The translations under genes and the position numbers were made by a program. Below the pieces are notes generated by a model. It saw only the letters and a list, made by a program, of their open reading frames with translations. It was not told where the DNA came from and did no database searches. Shown here piece after piece: positions 54,647 through 63,732 of a stretch of DNA of 64,000 bases (positions are counted from its first letter, which is position 1; each line of letters starts with the position of its first letter). Origin of the DNA: Deltaproteobacteria bacterium (GTDB lineage Bacteria; Myxococcota; Myxococcia; SLRQ01); NCBI GenBank assembly GCA_029210625.1, contig JARGFU010000027.1, positions 1 to 64,000 of the forward strand, read 5' to 3'.

Positions 54647-56705
54647 AGCGCTTCATCTCCTCGGCCATCAGCTCGGCGTCCTGCAGGAGCTCCTGCATCA
54701 GCCGGTGAATCCGGGCGGCGTTCTCGCTGTTCTGCTCGGGCAGCTCGGCGATCCGCTGGAGGGAGGCCAGGATCTGACGGGCGCCCTGCTCCTGCTCCTT
54801 CAGGGCCCGGGAGAGGGTGTGGGTGCGGTCGGCGATGGTCTCCACGGAGGAGGAGATGTGGCGGCTGCCGGTGGCCTGCTCCTCGGTGGCGAGGTTCACG
54901 CTGTGCGCGCCGATCCGCATCCGCTCCGCGGCCTGCATGATGAGGTCCATCCCGGTGGACTGCTCGGAGGTGGAGTTGGCGATCTGCTTCGCCATGTTGC
55001 GCAGGAGCTCCATGGAGTCGGCGACGCTCTTGGTCGCGGCGGCCTGCTCCGCCGTGCGCCGCTCGATCGACGCCGCCATCTGGGTGGAGCGCCGGGAGCT
55101 GGCCAGGATCTCCTCGAGGGCCGAGCTGGCGGCCCGGGTCAGGCCGATGCCCTCCTCCACCGAGAAGAGGCCGCCGGCCATCGCCTCGATGGCCTCGCTG
55201 ACCTCGCGGCGGACGGCCGAGATGAGCTGGGTGATCTCCTTGGTGGAGCGGGCCGTCTGCTCGGCCAGATCCTTGATCTCCTCGGCGACCACCGCGAAGC
55301 CCTTGCCGTGCTCTCCCGCCTGGGCGGCCAGGATGGCGGCGTTGAGGGCCAGGAGGTTGGTCCGGTCGGTGACCGACTCGATGACGGTGAGGATGGAGCC
55401 GATCTCGGTGGAGCGATCACCGAGGCGCTGGACCGTCCCGGCGGCGCGCTCCACGCTGGCCTTGATGGCCTCCATCCCGGTCTTGGTCTTCTCCACCGAG
55501 ACCACGCCGAGCGAGGCCGCGTCCCCGCTGGCCTTTTCCGAGAGGCGGGCGGACTCCCGGGCGCTCTGCTCGACGTCCCGGATGGTGCTGGAGATCTGGG
55601 CGACGGCGGAGAGGGTGTCCTCGGCGACGGTCGCCAGGCCCTCGGCGTTGCGGGCGATCTCCCCGGTGGTGGTGGCGAGCTGGAAGATCGACGAGGAGGC
55701 CTCGTCGATGCCGCCGGTGAGGGCCTGGGCGCTGTGGGTGACGGAGCCGATGGTGGCGGCCATCTCCTGGATCGAGCTGGAGGAGGTCTCCACCGAGGCG
55801 GCCAGGTCGGCGGTGACCCCGGAGATCTCCTCGATGGCCGCCTTCAGCTCGCCGATCGAGGAGGAGATCTCGGTGACCGCCTCCGCCTCGGTGCGGGCGC
55901 CCACGGAGACGCGCTCGGCGTCCCGCAGGATGATCTCCGCCGAGCCGGAGACGCGCTCGGCGACCCGGTGGATGTGCTGCAGCATCCTCCCCAGGGAGAC
56001 CATCGAGCTGCGGATGGACTGATCCAGGCGGCCGATCTCGTCCCGGGAGTCGATCTTGGTCTGGAAGCTCAGGTCCCCGGTCGCGAGGCGCGCCGCCTCG
56101 GTCTCCAGCATGGTCACCGGCTCGATCACCTCCTTGCGCAAGAAGCGGCGGATCAGGAGGAGCACCAGCACGGTCAGGAGGAGGGCTCCGCCGAGCATGG
56201 TCAGCAGGAACTTCTGGACGATGTCCCGCTCGGCCTGGAGGGAGGTGGAGATCTTCACCGCGCCGAGCACCTTGCCCTCGGAGGTGTGGCAGGCGTGGCA
56301 GGCCTTGGTGTTGGGGAAGGGGTCGTAGATCGTGAGGCGGCCGCCTTCTTCGAAGACCAGCCGCTCGCCGCTGGAGGAGATGCGGGTGAGGGCCTCGCTC
56401 TCGCTCACCCGGGCCTTCGGCTGGAAGGCGGGGCGCCCCTCGTGGTTGAAGACCTCGACCGTCTCGAGGCCCTCGATGGAGCGCAGCCGCCGCACCAGGC
56501 TCTCGGTCACCTCGTTCTCCCCGGAGAGCATCGTCTCCTCGATGCTGCTGCGGACCACCAGCGCGGTGTCGTCCAGGCGCTGGCGGGCCGCCGTGAAGAC
56601 GTCGGAGCGGGTCAGGTAGACGATCACCAGGCAGGTGGCGAACATGCTCATGGCCACGACGGCCATGATGAAGATCAGGATCCGGTGTTCGAGTCGTTCT
56701 CTCAT
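54621..56705 (-). CDS. Methyl-accepting chemotaxis protein with c-type heme motif in the sensor domain
   Basis: 694 residues from the ATG at 56705; a GTG at 56768 would add 21 Pro/Arg-rich residues before the first membrane helix and is less likely. Transmembrane helices at about 8-32 and 167-186 enclose a periplasmic PAS-like domain. It contains '[11 protein letters not shown]' (Cys136, Cys139, His140), a CxxCH motif for covalent heme. HAMP follows (190-245), then a long coiled coil with the signalling tip '[20 protein letters not shown]'. Heme-PAS chemoreceptors are known from Geobacter (GSU0582, GSU0935) and may sense redox state or ligands. No che genes lie in the window. Confidence 0.92.
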   Translation of the reverse strand: MRERLEHRILIFIMAVVAMSMFATCLVIVYLTRSDVFTAARQRLDDTALVVRSSIEETMLSGENEVTESLVRRLRSIEGLETVEVFNHEGRPAFQPKARVSESEALTRISSSGERLVFEEGGRLTIYDPFPNTKACHACHTSEGKVLGAVKISTSLQAERDIVQKFLLTMLGGALLLTVLVLLLIRRFLRKEVIEPVTMLETEAARLATGDLSFQTKIDSRDEIGRLDQSIRSSMVSLGRMLQHIHRVAERVSGSAEIILRDAERVSVGARTEAEAVTEISSSIGELKAAIEEISGVTADLAASVETSSSSIQEMAATIGSVTHSAQALTGGIDEASSSIFQLATTTGEIARNAEGLATVAEDTLSAVAQISSTIRDVEQSARESARLSEKASGDAASLGVVSVEKTKTGMEAIKASVERAAGTVQRLGDRSTEIGSILTVIESVTDRTNLLALNAAILAAQAGEHGKGFAVVAEEIKDLAEQTARSTKEITQLISAVRREVSEAIEAMAGGLFSVEEGIGLTRAASSALEEILASSRRSTQMAASIERRTAEQAAATKSVADSMELLRNMAKQIANSTSEQSTGMDLIMQAAERMRIGAHSVNLATEEQATGSRHISSSVETIADRTHTLSRALKEQEQGARQILASLQRIAELPEQNSENAARIHRLMQELLQDAELMAEEMKRFTLPLGED

Positions 56706-56878
56706 GCTCGCCCGAGCGGGCTCCCGGCCTGGCGGTGGGAGGGGCCTCTCGACCTCCCGATTTATCACGGCAGGGGAGGGGATCCTATCGGCCGGTGGCA
56801 GGAGCCCCCGGCCATGCTATCCGGGATCTCGCTGTCCCCTCCCGGGCCGCCCGCCCCCGAACCTCGAAGGAGGAAGCC

Positions 56879-58852
56879 ATGACGCCGAAGAGGACCCTCG
56901 CCCTGCTCCTCGTCCTCACCCCCCTCCTCGCCGCGAGCGCGGCGCGGGCCGAGCGCCGGGAGGAGGGCACCCTCGTCTTCGACGGCGTCCCCGAGGCCCC
57001 GGCCGAGCTCGGCGAGCGGCTGCGGCAGTACGAGAACGTCCGGGCTGCCGCCCTCGATGGCTGGGATCCCGTCCGGGGCGGCCTCCTCGTCACGACCCGC
57101 TTCGCCGAGACGGCGCAGCTGCACCACGTCGCCCGCCCGGGCGCCTACCGCCAGCAGCTGACCTTCTTCGCCGAGCCGATCCGGGAGGCCGCCATGCGGC
57201 CGGCGGTGAAGGGCCAGAAGGCCCACGGCCTCGTCCTCCTGAAGGACGTGGGGGGCGACGAGAACTACCAGCTCCACTACCTCGATCTGGCGACCGGGAA
57301 GGCTCACCTCCTCACCGACGGGAAGGCCCGGCACGGCGAGGCCCGCTGGAGCCACGCCGGGGATCGCGTCGCCTACTTCGGCACCGGCCGCAACGGGAAG
57401 GACTGGGACATCTACGTCACCACCCCCGAGGCGAAGGGGGCCGGGGAGGCCCGGCGAGTGTACGAGGGGGAGGGGAGCTGGGTGCCCTACGCCTGGAGCC
57501 CCGACGACCGGAGGCTGCTCGTGGGCAAGTACGTCTCGATCAACGAGAGCAGCCTGCACGTCCTCGACCTCGCCACCGGCGCGTTGACCCAGGTCAACCC
57601 CTCGGAGAAGAGGATCGCCTACGGTGAGTCGGCGGTCTTCTCCGGAGACGGCAAGGGTGTCTTCTACACCTCGGACGAGGCGGGGGAGTTCCGGCAGCTC
57701 GTCTACTGGGATCTGACGCGGCGGCAGGCGACGGTGCTCTCGGCGAAGATCGACTGGGACGTGGAGGAGCTGGCGATCTCCCCGGACGGCCGCGCCCTGG
57801 CCTTCACGGTCAACGAGGACGGCATCCTGCGCCTCTACCTGATGAACACGAAGACCCGCGCGCACCGGCAGGTGAAGGGGCTCCCCATCGGCCTGCTGCG
57901 CGGGCTCCACTTCTCCCCGGACGGCAGGCAGCTCGGGGTCGGCGCCAACACCCCCCAGACCCCCGGCGACGTCTTCGTGGTCGACGTGAAGAACCCGAAG
58001 AAGGTCACCCGCTGGACCCACAGCGAGGTGGGGGGGCTGGACCCGGAGATCTTCGTGGTGCCGGAGCTGGTCCGCTACCCGACCTTCGATCAGGTCGAGG
58101 GGAAGGCCCGGGAGATCCCGGCCTTCGTCTACCGGCCCCGGGGGGCGAAGGGCGCGGCGCCGGTCATCGTCTACATCCACGGCGGGCCGGAGAGCCAGTT
58201 CGTGCCCTACTTCTCCTCGTCCCTGCAGTACTACCTGAACGAGCTGGGCGTCGCGGTGGTGGCGCCCAACGTGCGCGGCTCCGCCGGCTACGGCAAGAGC
58301 TACCTGGAGCTCGACAACGGCTTCAAGCGCGAGGACTCGGTGAGGGACATCGGCGCCCTGCTCGACTGGATCGAGAAGGATCCCGGGCTCGACGGGAAGC
58401 GGGTGGTGGTGATGGGCGGCTCCTACGGCGGCTACATGGTGCTGGCCACCCTGGCCCACTACGGCGACCGGCTGGTGGCGGGCGTCGACAACGTCGGCAT
58501 CTCCAACTTCGTCACCTTCCTGACCAACACCAAGGACTACCGCCGCGACCTGCGCCGCCAGGAGTACGGCGACGAGCGTGATCCCGAGATGCGGGCCTTC
58601 CTCGAGAAGATCTCGCCCACCAACAACGTGGAGAAGATCACGAAGCCCCTCTTCATCGGCCAGGGCCAGAACGACCCCCGGGTCCCGGTGAGCGAGGCCG
58701 AGCAGATGCTGGCCGCCCTCCGCGCGCGGGGGGGGACCGCCTGGTACCTGCTGGCCCGCGACGAGGGCCACGGCTTCCGCAAGAAGAAGAACTACGACGC
58801 CTACCGTCAGGCGGTGGTGCTCTTCCTCCAGGCCTACCTGCTGACCGACTAA
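56879..58852 (+). CDS. S9 family prolyl oligopeptidase, secreted
   Basis: 657 residues. Signal peptide (1-24, 'AARA'), an N-terminal WD40-like propeller (30-400; 'SWVPYAWSPDDRRLLVGKYV', 'LAISPDGRALAF') and an alpha/beta hydrolase domain with Ser in 'GGSYGGYM' (about 516), Asp in 'GQNDPRVP' (about 598) and His in 'EGHGF' (about 630). So the catalytic triad is complete. It is probably a periplasmic or secreted acylaminoacyl- or dipeptidyl-peptidase type enzyme. ATG with AAGGAGG. The stop codon is the outer end of a palindromic element. Confidence 0.93.
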   Translation: MTPKRTLALLLVLTPLLAASAARAERREEGTLVFDGVPEAPAELGERLRQYENVRAAALDGWDPVRGGLLVTTRFAETAQLHHVARPGAYRQQLTFFAEPIREAAMRPAVKGQKAHGLVLLKDVGGDENYQLHYLDLATGKAHLLTDGKARHGEARWSHAGDRVAYFGTGRNGKDWDIYVTTPEAKGAGEARRVYEGEGSWVPYAWSPDDRRLLVGKYVSINESSLHVLDLATGALTQVNPSEKRIAYGESAVFSGDGKGVFYTSDEAGEFRQLVYWDLTRRQATVLSAKIDWDVEELAISPDGRALAFTVNEDGILRLYLMNTKTRAHRQVKGLPIGLLRGLHFSPDGRQLGVGANTPQTPGDVFVVDVKNPKKVTRWTHSEVGGLDPEIFVVPELVRYPTFDQVEGKAREIPAFVYRPRGAKGAAPVIVYIHGGPESQFVPYFSSSLQYYLNELGVAVVAPNVRGSAGYGKSYLELDNGFKREDSVRDIGALLDWIEKDPGLDGKRVVVMGGSYGGYMVLATLAHYGDRLVAGVDNVGISNFVTFLTNTKDYRRDLRRQEYGDERDPEMRAFLEKISPTNNVEKITKPLFIGQGQNDPRVPVSEAEQMLAALRARGGTAWYLLARDEGHGFRKKKNYDAYRQAVVLFLQAYLLTD

Positions 58853-59013
58853 ACCAGAGATCATGATTCCCGAACAGCGGATGGCGCCGCGGACGTGCCC
58901 GGATGCAAGGAAGGGTGAGGGAGCCTAGCCTTAGCTAGGTGACCGAGGCCTGACGCCGCAGGCGGGTGCGGCCTGCAAGCCAAACGTGATCGGGAATCGT
59001 GATTTCTGGTTTA
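58850..59013. repeat. 164-bp palindromic element joining two convergent stop codons
   Basis: The outer arms TAAACCAGAGATCATGATTC... (58850-58876) and the complement of 58987-59013 agree at 24 of 27 positions. Each arm begins with the TAA of a flanking gene (S9 peptidase and gloB). Inside lie two more perfect stems: CCTAGC-CTTA-GCTAGG (58924-58939) and GCCGCA-GGCGGG-TGCGGC (58955-58972). The whole piece is free of genes and can fold into a branched structure on either strand. It could be a bidirectional terminator, a non-autonomous repeat element or a structured RNA. Confidence 0.75.
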
Positions 59014-59775
59014 GAAGCCGTCCTTCTCGGCGCGGAGGGCGGCGAAGACCTCGGCGGGCGCCTCGCGGCCGGTGTGGGCGCGGGGGCCCGGCTGCGTGCA
59101 GCGCAGGAAGGGGTTGGTGGCGAGCTCCTCACCGAGGGTCGCCGGGACCGTGGGGAGGCCGGAGGCCCGGGCCTGCTCGACCAGGGCGAGGCGGGCGCTC
59201 ACGGCGAGGGAGCCCGGCTCCACGTGCTGGGCGAAGCGCAGGTTGCTCCGCGTGTACTCGTGCCCGCAGTAGACCAGGGTCTCGGGCGGGAGGGCCGCCA
59301 GGCGGGAGAGCGAGGACCACATCTGCTCGGGCGTGCCCTCGAAGAGGCGGCCGCAGCCGCCGGTGAAGAGGGTGTCGCCGGTGAAGAGGACGCCGAGGGC
59401 CGGCAGGTGGAAGGCGAGGGCGCCGTGGGTGTGACCCGGCACGTGGAGGGCGACGCCCTCCTCGTCGAGCAGCTCGAAGCGTGCGCCGTCCTCCAGGGCC
59501 TCGGTGACGCCCTCGATCCTCCCCTCCCGCGCGTCGTGGGCCGAGGCGATCACCCGGGCGCCGGGGTGGCGGGCGAGGAGGGCGGCGAGGCCCCCGAGGT
59601 GGTCCCAGTGGTGGTGGGTCAGGAGGAAGGCGACGGGCGTGAGCTCGCTGCCGAGCAGCCACTCCAGCAGCCCCCGCTCTTCGCCGGGGTCGACGATCGC
59701 GCAGGTGCGCTCGCCGCGCCGGTGGAGCACCCAGGCGTAGTTGTCCGAGAGGAGCGGGACCGGCGTGATCTTCAG
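59011..59775 (-). CDS. gloB: Hydroxyacylglutathione hydrolase-like metallo-beta-lactamase fold enzyme
   Basis: Glyoxalase II-type hydrolase. Metal motifs: 'THHHWDH' (T-H-x-H-x-D-H), 'PGHTHGALAF', 'FTGDTLFTGGCGRLFEGT', 'YCGHEYTRSNLRF'. The first ATG/GTG/TTG in frame is the GTG at 59730, but that would cut off 'KITPVPLLSDNYAWVLH', the conserved glyoxalase II N-terminus, which is plainly encoded from the CTG at 59775. I therefore start at CTG 59775 (254 residues, against 251 for E. coli GloB). No Shine-Dalgarno is seen; the stop of the upstream gene lies 16 bases ahead, so coupling is likely. TAA at 59011 begins the palindromic element. Confidence 0.85.
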   Translation of the reverse strand: MKITPVPLLSDNYAWVLHRRGERTCAIVDPGEERGLLEWLLGSELTPVAFLLTHHHWDHLGGLAALLARHPGARVIASAHDAREGRIEGVTEALEDGARFELLDEEGVALHVPGHTHGALAFHLPALGVLFTGDTLFTGGCGRLFEGTPEQMWSSLSRLAALPPETLVYCGHEYTRSNLRFAQHVEPGSLAVSARLALVEQARASGLPTVPATLGEELATNPFLRCTQPGPRAHTGREAPAEVFAALRAEKDGF

Positions 59776-59791
59776 GGAGGCGCCGATGGGG

Positions 59792-61738
59792 CTAGCCCTT
59801 CGAGCCCCGGGCGAGGCGCTCCTTGGCGCGCCCGAGGATCTCCTCGGCCGCCTCGTCCATCGCCCGGTCGAGGACCTCGACCTGGGGATTGAAGGTGAAG
59901 CGGCCCCTGCGAATGGTGAGGATGCCGGTGAAGGCCTCCTCGCCCCGGATGCTCTCGAAGACGGCGTTCACCACCCGGCCGCGGTCGAGGAAGATCTCAC
60001 CGGAGCGGTTCTTGCCTTCGACGTGGATCTGACCCGAGCGGCCGGCGTCCCCGAGGATCGAGACGATGTCCTCGAGCTTGATCTCGTCGAGGGTGCCCCG
60101 GATGGACTTGTTGCGGGCCTCGGACTCGCCGTAGGCCTCGAGGATCCGCTTGATCTTGGCCAGGAAGACCACCACCGCGTAGGGCTTCACGACGTAGTCG
60201 GCGGCCCCCAGGCGCAGCCCCTTCTCCACCGCGGTCGGGTTGTCCTCGGCGGTGAGGAAGACGAAGGGGATGGAGCGGCCCCAGGGCTTCTCCCGCAAGG
60301 TCTCGAGGAGGGTGAAGCCGTCCCGGTCGGGGAGGTTCGCCTCGGCGATGACCAGATCGGTGCCGTCCTCGGCGATCTCCATCGCCGTGTCGTAGTCCCG
60401 GGCGAGGGAGACCACGTAGCCGCGCTGGGAGAGCTTCAGCTCGAGGAGGGAGGCGTTCTCCGGATCGGGATCGACGATGAGGATGTGCTGCCCCTGGGCC
60501 AGGAGGCGCCGGCGCATCAGGTCACCGGTGAGGGTCTCGCGCAGCAGCTCGACCACCTGGGGGTCGAGGACGGTGCCCGCGTACGCCTGCACCTCGCGCA
60601 GGGCCGCGTCGCGATCGAGGGGCTCGCTCTCTCCCTCCCGGGGCACCCGGATGAAGTCCTCGTAGGCGTCGACCGCGGCGATGATCCGGGCGCCGAGGGT
60701 GATGGAGGCGCCGGCGGTGCCCTCCGGCACGCCGCTGCCATCCCAGGCCTCGTAGAGCTGACCCAGGATGGTGTTCACCGGGTTGGGCAGGCGCACGGCC
60801 TCCATCAGGCGCAGGGGCGTGCGGTAGTAGCGCTTCGCCTCCTTGCGGAAGAGGTCGAGCTCGGAGATGCCCGGCAGGGTGAGGTGGAGGTCCTCCTTCT
60901 TGCCGAGGTCGTGGAGGTAGGCCGCCATCACGATGTGGTTGGTCTCGCGCTGCCCGAGGTTCATCCGGCGGCAGATCTGCAGGGCGAGCTTGGCGACCGC
61001 GGCGGAGTGGCCCTTGAAGCGGGCCCGCGGCATCTCGATGAGGCCGACCAGCACGTTCAGGGTCTCGACGAAGTCGTTGTCGGTCGTGAGGGAGGCCGAC
61101 TGCACGGCGTCCACGGCCTGCCGGACGGAGGTGGGCGCGATGGAGCCGGTGTCGGCGGCCGGCGCGGTCTGGGTGGCGACCGAGAGCCCGGAGAAGCTCC
61201 GGTTCACGTCGTCCACCTGACCGTCGGGCTGGGTCTGGTCCCGGCGGGGGCGGGGGCGATCCGCCTCGAGGTCGGCGAAGGCGCTGATGTCGCCGTAGTA
61301 GTGCTTGCGCACCGCCGCGCGGATCGCGGCCCGGGTGGCGATGTAGGCCTGCACCGAGGCGGCCTCCGAGACCAGCTGGATCTCGATCTGGACCTCGACG
61401 TTCTGGGGCTCGGCCATGACCACCGAGAGCACCTTGCGCGCGTCGTCCCAGAGGATCGGCAGCAGCAGCTGGCCCTCGGCCATCCGGACGGGGATCCGCT
61501 CCAGGATGGCGGAGGGGATCTTCACCTTGGAGAGCTTCTCGGTGCTGACGTAGCGAGTGTTGTACTCGGCTGCCAGGAAGCGGAGCATGGCCGACTCGGA
61601 GACGTAGCCCTGCTCCACCAGGACGTCTCCCAGCCGACCGCCGTGCTCGTTCTGGTACTCCACGGCTGTCTGAAGGTGCTCCGGCGAGAGAAATCCCGCC
61701 TCGACCAGACGCTCGCCCAGGAGTTTTCGGTCAGCCAT
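59792..61738 (-). CDS. GspE_N / degenerate HD-GYP / pseudo-receiver / DUF4388 regulator
   Basis: 648 residues. GspE_N (MshEN)-like domain at 10-110 ('LGERLVEAGFLSPEHLQTAV'), a possible c-di-GMP binding module. HD-GYP-like domain at 225-400: 'AAYLHDLGKK' keeps the HD pair, but the second half has 'LYEAWDGSGVPEG' where HHE...DGxGYP is expected. Receiver at 425-545: the acceptor site reads 'DLVIAEANLPDRDGF', Asp replaced by Glu, and Lys is kept ('DYVVKPYAV'). DUF4388/PATAN-like domain at 560-645 ('GTLDEIKLEDIVSIL'). Cytoplasmic. ATG with GGGAG and a good promoter upstream. It probably integrates c-di-GMP and protein signals without enzymatic output. Confidence 0.85.
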   Translation of the reverse strand: MADRKLLGERLVEAGFLSPEHLQTAVEYQNEHGGRLGDVLVEQGYVSESAMLRFLAAEYNTRYVSTEKLSKVKIPSAILERIPVRMAEGQLLLPILWDDARKVLSVVMAEPQNVEVQIEIQLVSEAASVQAYIATRAAIRAAVRKHYYGDISAFADLEADRPRPRRDQTQPDGQVDDVNRSFSGLSVATQTAPAADTGSIAPTSVRQAVDAVQSASLTTDNDFVETLNVLVGLIEMPRARFKGHSAAVAKLALQICRRMNLGQRETNHIVMAAYLHDLGKKEDLHLTLPGISELDLFRKEAKRYYRTPLRLMEAVRLPNPVNTILGQLYEAWDGSGVPEGTAGASITLGARIIAAVDAYEDFIRVPREGESEPLDRDAALREVQAYAGTVLDPQVVELLRETLTGDLMRRRLLAQGQHILIVDPDPENASLLELKLSQRGYVVSLARDYDTAMEIAEDGTDLVIAEANLPDRDGFTLLETLREKPWGRSIPFVFLTAEDNPTAVEKGLRLGAADYVVKPYAVVVFLAKIKRILEAYGESEARNKSIRGTLDEIKLEDIVSILGDAGRSGQIHVEGKNRSGEIFLDRGRVVNAVFESIRGEEAFTGILTIRRGRFTFNPQVEVLDRAMDEAAEEILGRAKERLARGSKG

Positions 61739-61776
61739 CGTCTCCCGCTCCAGTGCGGGTGGAAGGTGAATAATTC

Positions 61777-61806
61777 AGTATAGACGTGGCTTTAGAGCAC
61801 GGTCAA
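61777..61806 (-). promoter_or_regulatory. Sigma-70 type promoter of the HD-GYP/DUF4388 gene
   Basis: On the minus strand TTGACC (61806-61801), 18 bp, TATACT (61782-61777); both boxes match the consensus at 5 of 6 positions. The predicted start is near 61770, giving a leader of about 32 bases with GGGAG before the ATG at 61738. Confidence 0.6.
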
Positions 61807-61813
61807 AAGAACT

Positions 61814-63502
61814 TCAGCTCTCCTCCGTGCCCCCCGAGCCGGCGCCATTGCCGGTGTCGCTCTTCGAGGGCGGCGCCTCGGTGGCCGGCGGGGCGGCCTC
61901 GGCCTTCTCGTTCTCCCTGGCCAGCGCGGCGAAGGGGTTGAAGGTCAGCGAGGCGGGCTTCTCCTCCCTGGGGCCCCGGCCGGGACCGCGGTCCCGCTCG
62001 CGTCCGCTCCGGGGACGGGCGTCGCGCTCGCCCCGCTCGGGGCGTCCGCTGCGCGGTCCCCGCCCGCCGGCGGGGCGGCCTCGGTCGGAGCGCTCGCCGG
62101 AGCGCTCGCCGGAGCGGCCGCCTCGGTCGGAGCGCTCGGAGCGCTCGGGGCGCTCGGGACGGCGGCGCGCGGGGCGGCGTCCGGCGGAGGATCCGTCGGT
62201 CTCGCTCGCGCCACGCCGCCCCTCACCCTCGCGGGCGGCGGGGGCGCCGGGGCTGCCCTCGCCCTTGCGGCGGCGGCTGGTGCGGCGCTTCCGGCGCTTC
62301 TTGCCTCCGCTGCCCTCCGGGCGGAAGAGCGGCCGGTCGTAGAAGCGGCTGTAGTCGGTCCAGCCGCTCTGGCCGGCGTTCTCCAGCAGCTCGGACCAGG
62401 ACGAGATCCGGGCGTCCGCCAGGTCGGCGAAGTGGACCACCAGGGCCTCGAGGGTCATCGGCGGCTTCGCCGCGCCGTGCTCGGGGGCCCCATGGTGGGA
62501 GACGAGGATGTGCATCAGCTGGTCGCAGAGGCTCTCCGGGAAGTCCGGCAGCTCGGCGATGAGGGAGCGCACGCGGTTGGCGCCGAGCACCAGGTGGCCC
62601 ATCAGGCGGCCGGCGTCGGTGTAGGTGAGGGGGCCGGCCCAGTCGAACTCCTCCAGCTTGCCGAGATCGTGGAGGAGGGCGCCGGTGACGGCCACGTCCC
62701 GGTCGACCTGCGGGTAGAGCGCGCAGAAGGCCTCGGTGAGCTGGGCGGTGGCGAGGGTGTGCTCGAGCAGCCCGCCGCGCCAGGCGTGGTGGACCGAGAG
62801 GGCCGCCGGCGCGCCGCGCAGGCCCGCGACGATGGACGGGTCGTTGTAGGCGCGCTCCAGCAGGGCCTTGAGCTGGGGGTGATCGAGGCTGTCCACCAGC
62901 TCCCTCACCGCCGCGAGCATCTCGTCGGGGGAGCGCTCGGGCTCGCCCACCAGCTCGATGGCGTCCACGCCGGCCTCGGCGGGATCGACCGGCTCGAGCT
63001 TGTCGATGCGCACCTGGAGCCGGCTCTGGAAGGTCGCCGACTGCCCCTCGACGCGGACGACCGCGCCGGAGGTGATGCCGTCGAGGGCCTCGGGATCGAC
63101 GCCCCACATCCGCGCCTCGATTCGGCCGGTGGCGTCGGCGAGGGCGCCGACCAGGAAGGGCTTGCCCTGCCGGTCCAGAGGGAGGTCGAAGTGGCGCAGG
63201 ACATAGATGCCCTTCACCGCCATCCCGCTCTTGATCTCGGCCACCGGCGTGCCCTTGGGCCGCCGGCGCTTCACGCCCTCGACCTCCTTCGGCTCCTCCG
63301 TCTCCTCCCCCCGAGCCTCAGCTTCAGCCTCAGCCTCAGCCTCGGCCTCGGCGGCCACGGGGGCCACGGCCTCGGCGGCCACGGGGGCCACGGCGGCCTC
63401 GGGCGCCTCCACTTCAGCCTTGGCCTCGGTGGCCTCGGCGGCGAGCTCGGGCTGCTCGGGGGTCTCGGGGGCGGTCTCGATGGGGGTGTTGGGCTCGGCC
63501 AT
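61814..63502 (-). CDS. YhaM-like OB/HD exoribonuclease with disordered tails
   Basis: 562 residues. Residues 1-85 are Ala/Glu/Pro-rich and disordered. Residues 88-175 form an OB fold ('GMAVKGIYVLRHFDLPL', 'ATFQSRLQVRIDKLEPV'), and 185-385 an HD domain with 'HHAWRGGLLEHTLA' and 'ALLHDLGKLEEFDWAGPLTY', as in the 3'-5' exoribonuclease YhaM/CBF1. Residues 395-530 are Arg/Gly/Ser/Glu-rich repeats, ending in a hydrophobic patch 'SLTFNPFAALARE' and an acidic tail. Metal ligands of the HD fold are intact. ATG at 63502 with GGAG. The long tails resemble RNA-binding or scaffold regions of degradosome proteins. Confidence 0.85.
   Translation of the reverse strand: MAEPNTPIETAPETPEQPELAAEATEAKAEVEAPEAAVAPVAAEAVAPVAAEAEAEAEAEAEARGEETEEPKEVEGVKRRRPKGTPVAEIKSGMAVKGIYVLRHFDLPLDRQGKPFLVGALADATGRIEARMWGVDPEALDGITSGAVVRVEGQSATFQSRLQVRIDKLEPVDPAEAGVDAIELVGEPERSPDEMLAAVRELVDSLDHPQLKALLERAYNDPSIVAGLRGAPAALSVHHAWRGGLLEHTLATAQLTEAFCALYPQVDRDVAVTGALLHDLGKLEEFDWAGPLTYTDAGRLMGHLVLGANRVRSLIAELPDFPESLCDQLMHILVSHHGAPEHGAAKPPMTLEALVVHFADLADARISSWSELLENAGQSGWTDYSRFYDRPLFRPEGSGGKKRRKRRTSRRRKGEGSPGAPAAREGEGRRGASETDGSSAGRRPARRRPERPERSERSDRGGRSGERSGERSDRGRPAGGRGPRSGRPERGERDARPRSGRERDRGPGRGPREEKPASLTFNPFAALARENEKAEAAPPATEAPPSKSDTGNGAGSGGTEES
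63315..63397 (-). repeat. Ala-Glu coding repeats in the YhaM-like gene
   Basis: Two repeat types lie side by side: a 6-bp repeat (GCCTCA/GCTTCA/GCCTCG on the plus strand, 63315-63350) coding for (Glu-Ala)n, and a 24-bp near-perfect tandem (63350-63373 and 63374-63397) coding for 'EAVAPVAA'. Both preserve the frame when the copy number changes. Confidence 0.7.
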
Positions 63503-63732
63503 GGTGGCTCCGGATTGAGGACTACTGAAGAGCGGACCGGATATCACCCGGGGCCGCCCGGGGCCACCGTTGCGGGACCCCGGCGGGTCCGCGCCCCCCA
63601 CCGCGCGGTCGCGCACTCGGACCCGGACCCTTGGTCCAGGTGCCGGACCGCGTTTTCGCTGCCCGCCGCCCGAACCCCCCGCAAAGACGAGGGCCACCGA
63701 GGCGGCACGCCCCATGAAGCGCGTGCCGCCCC

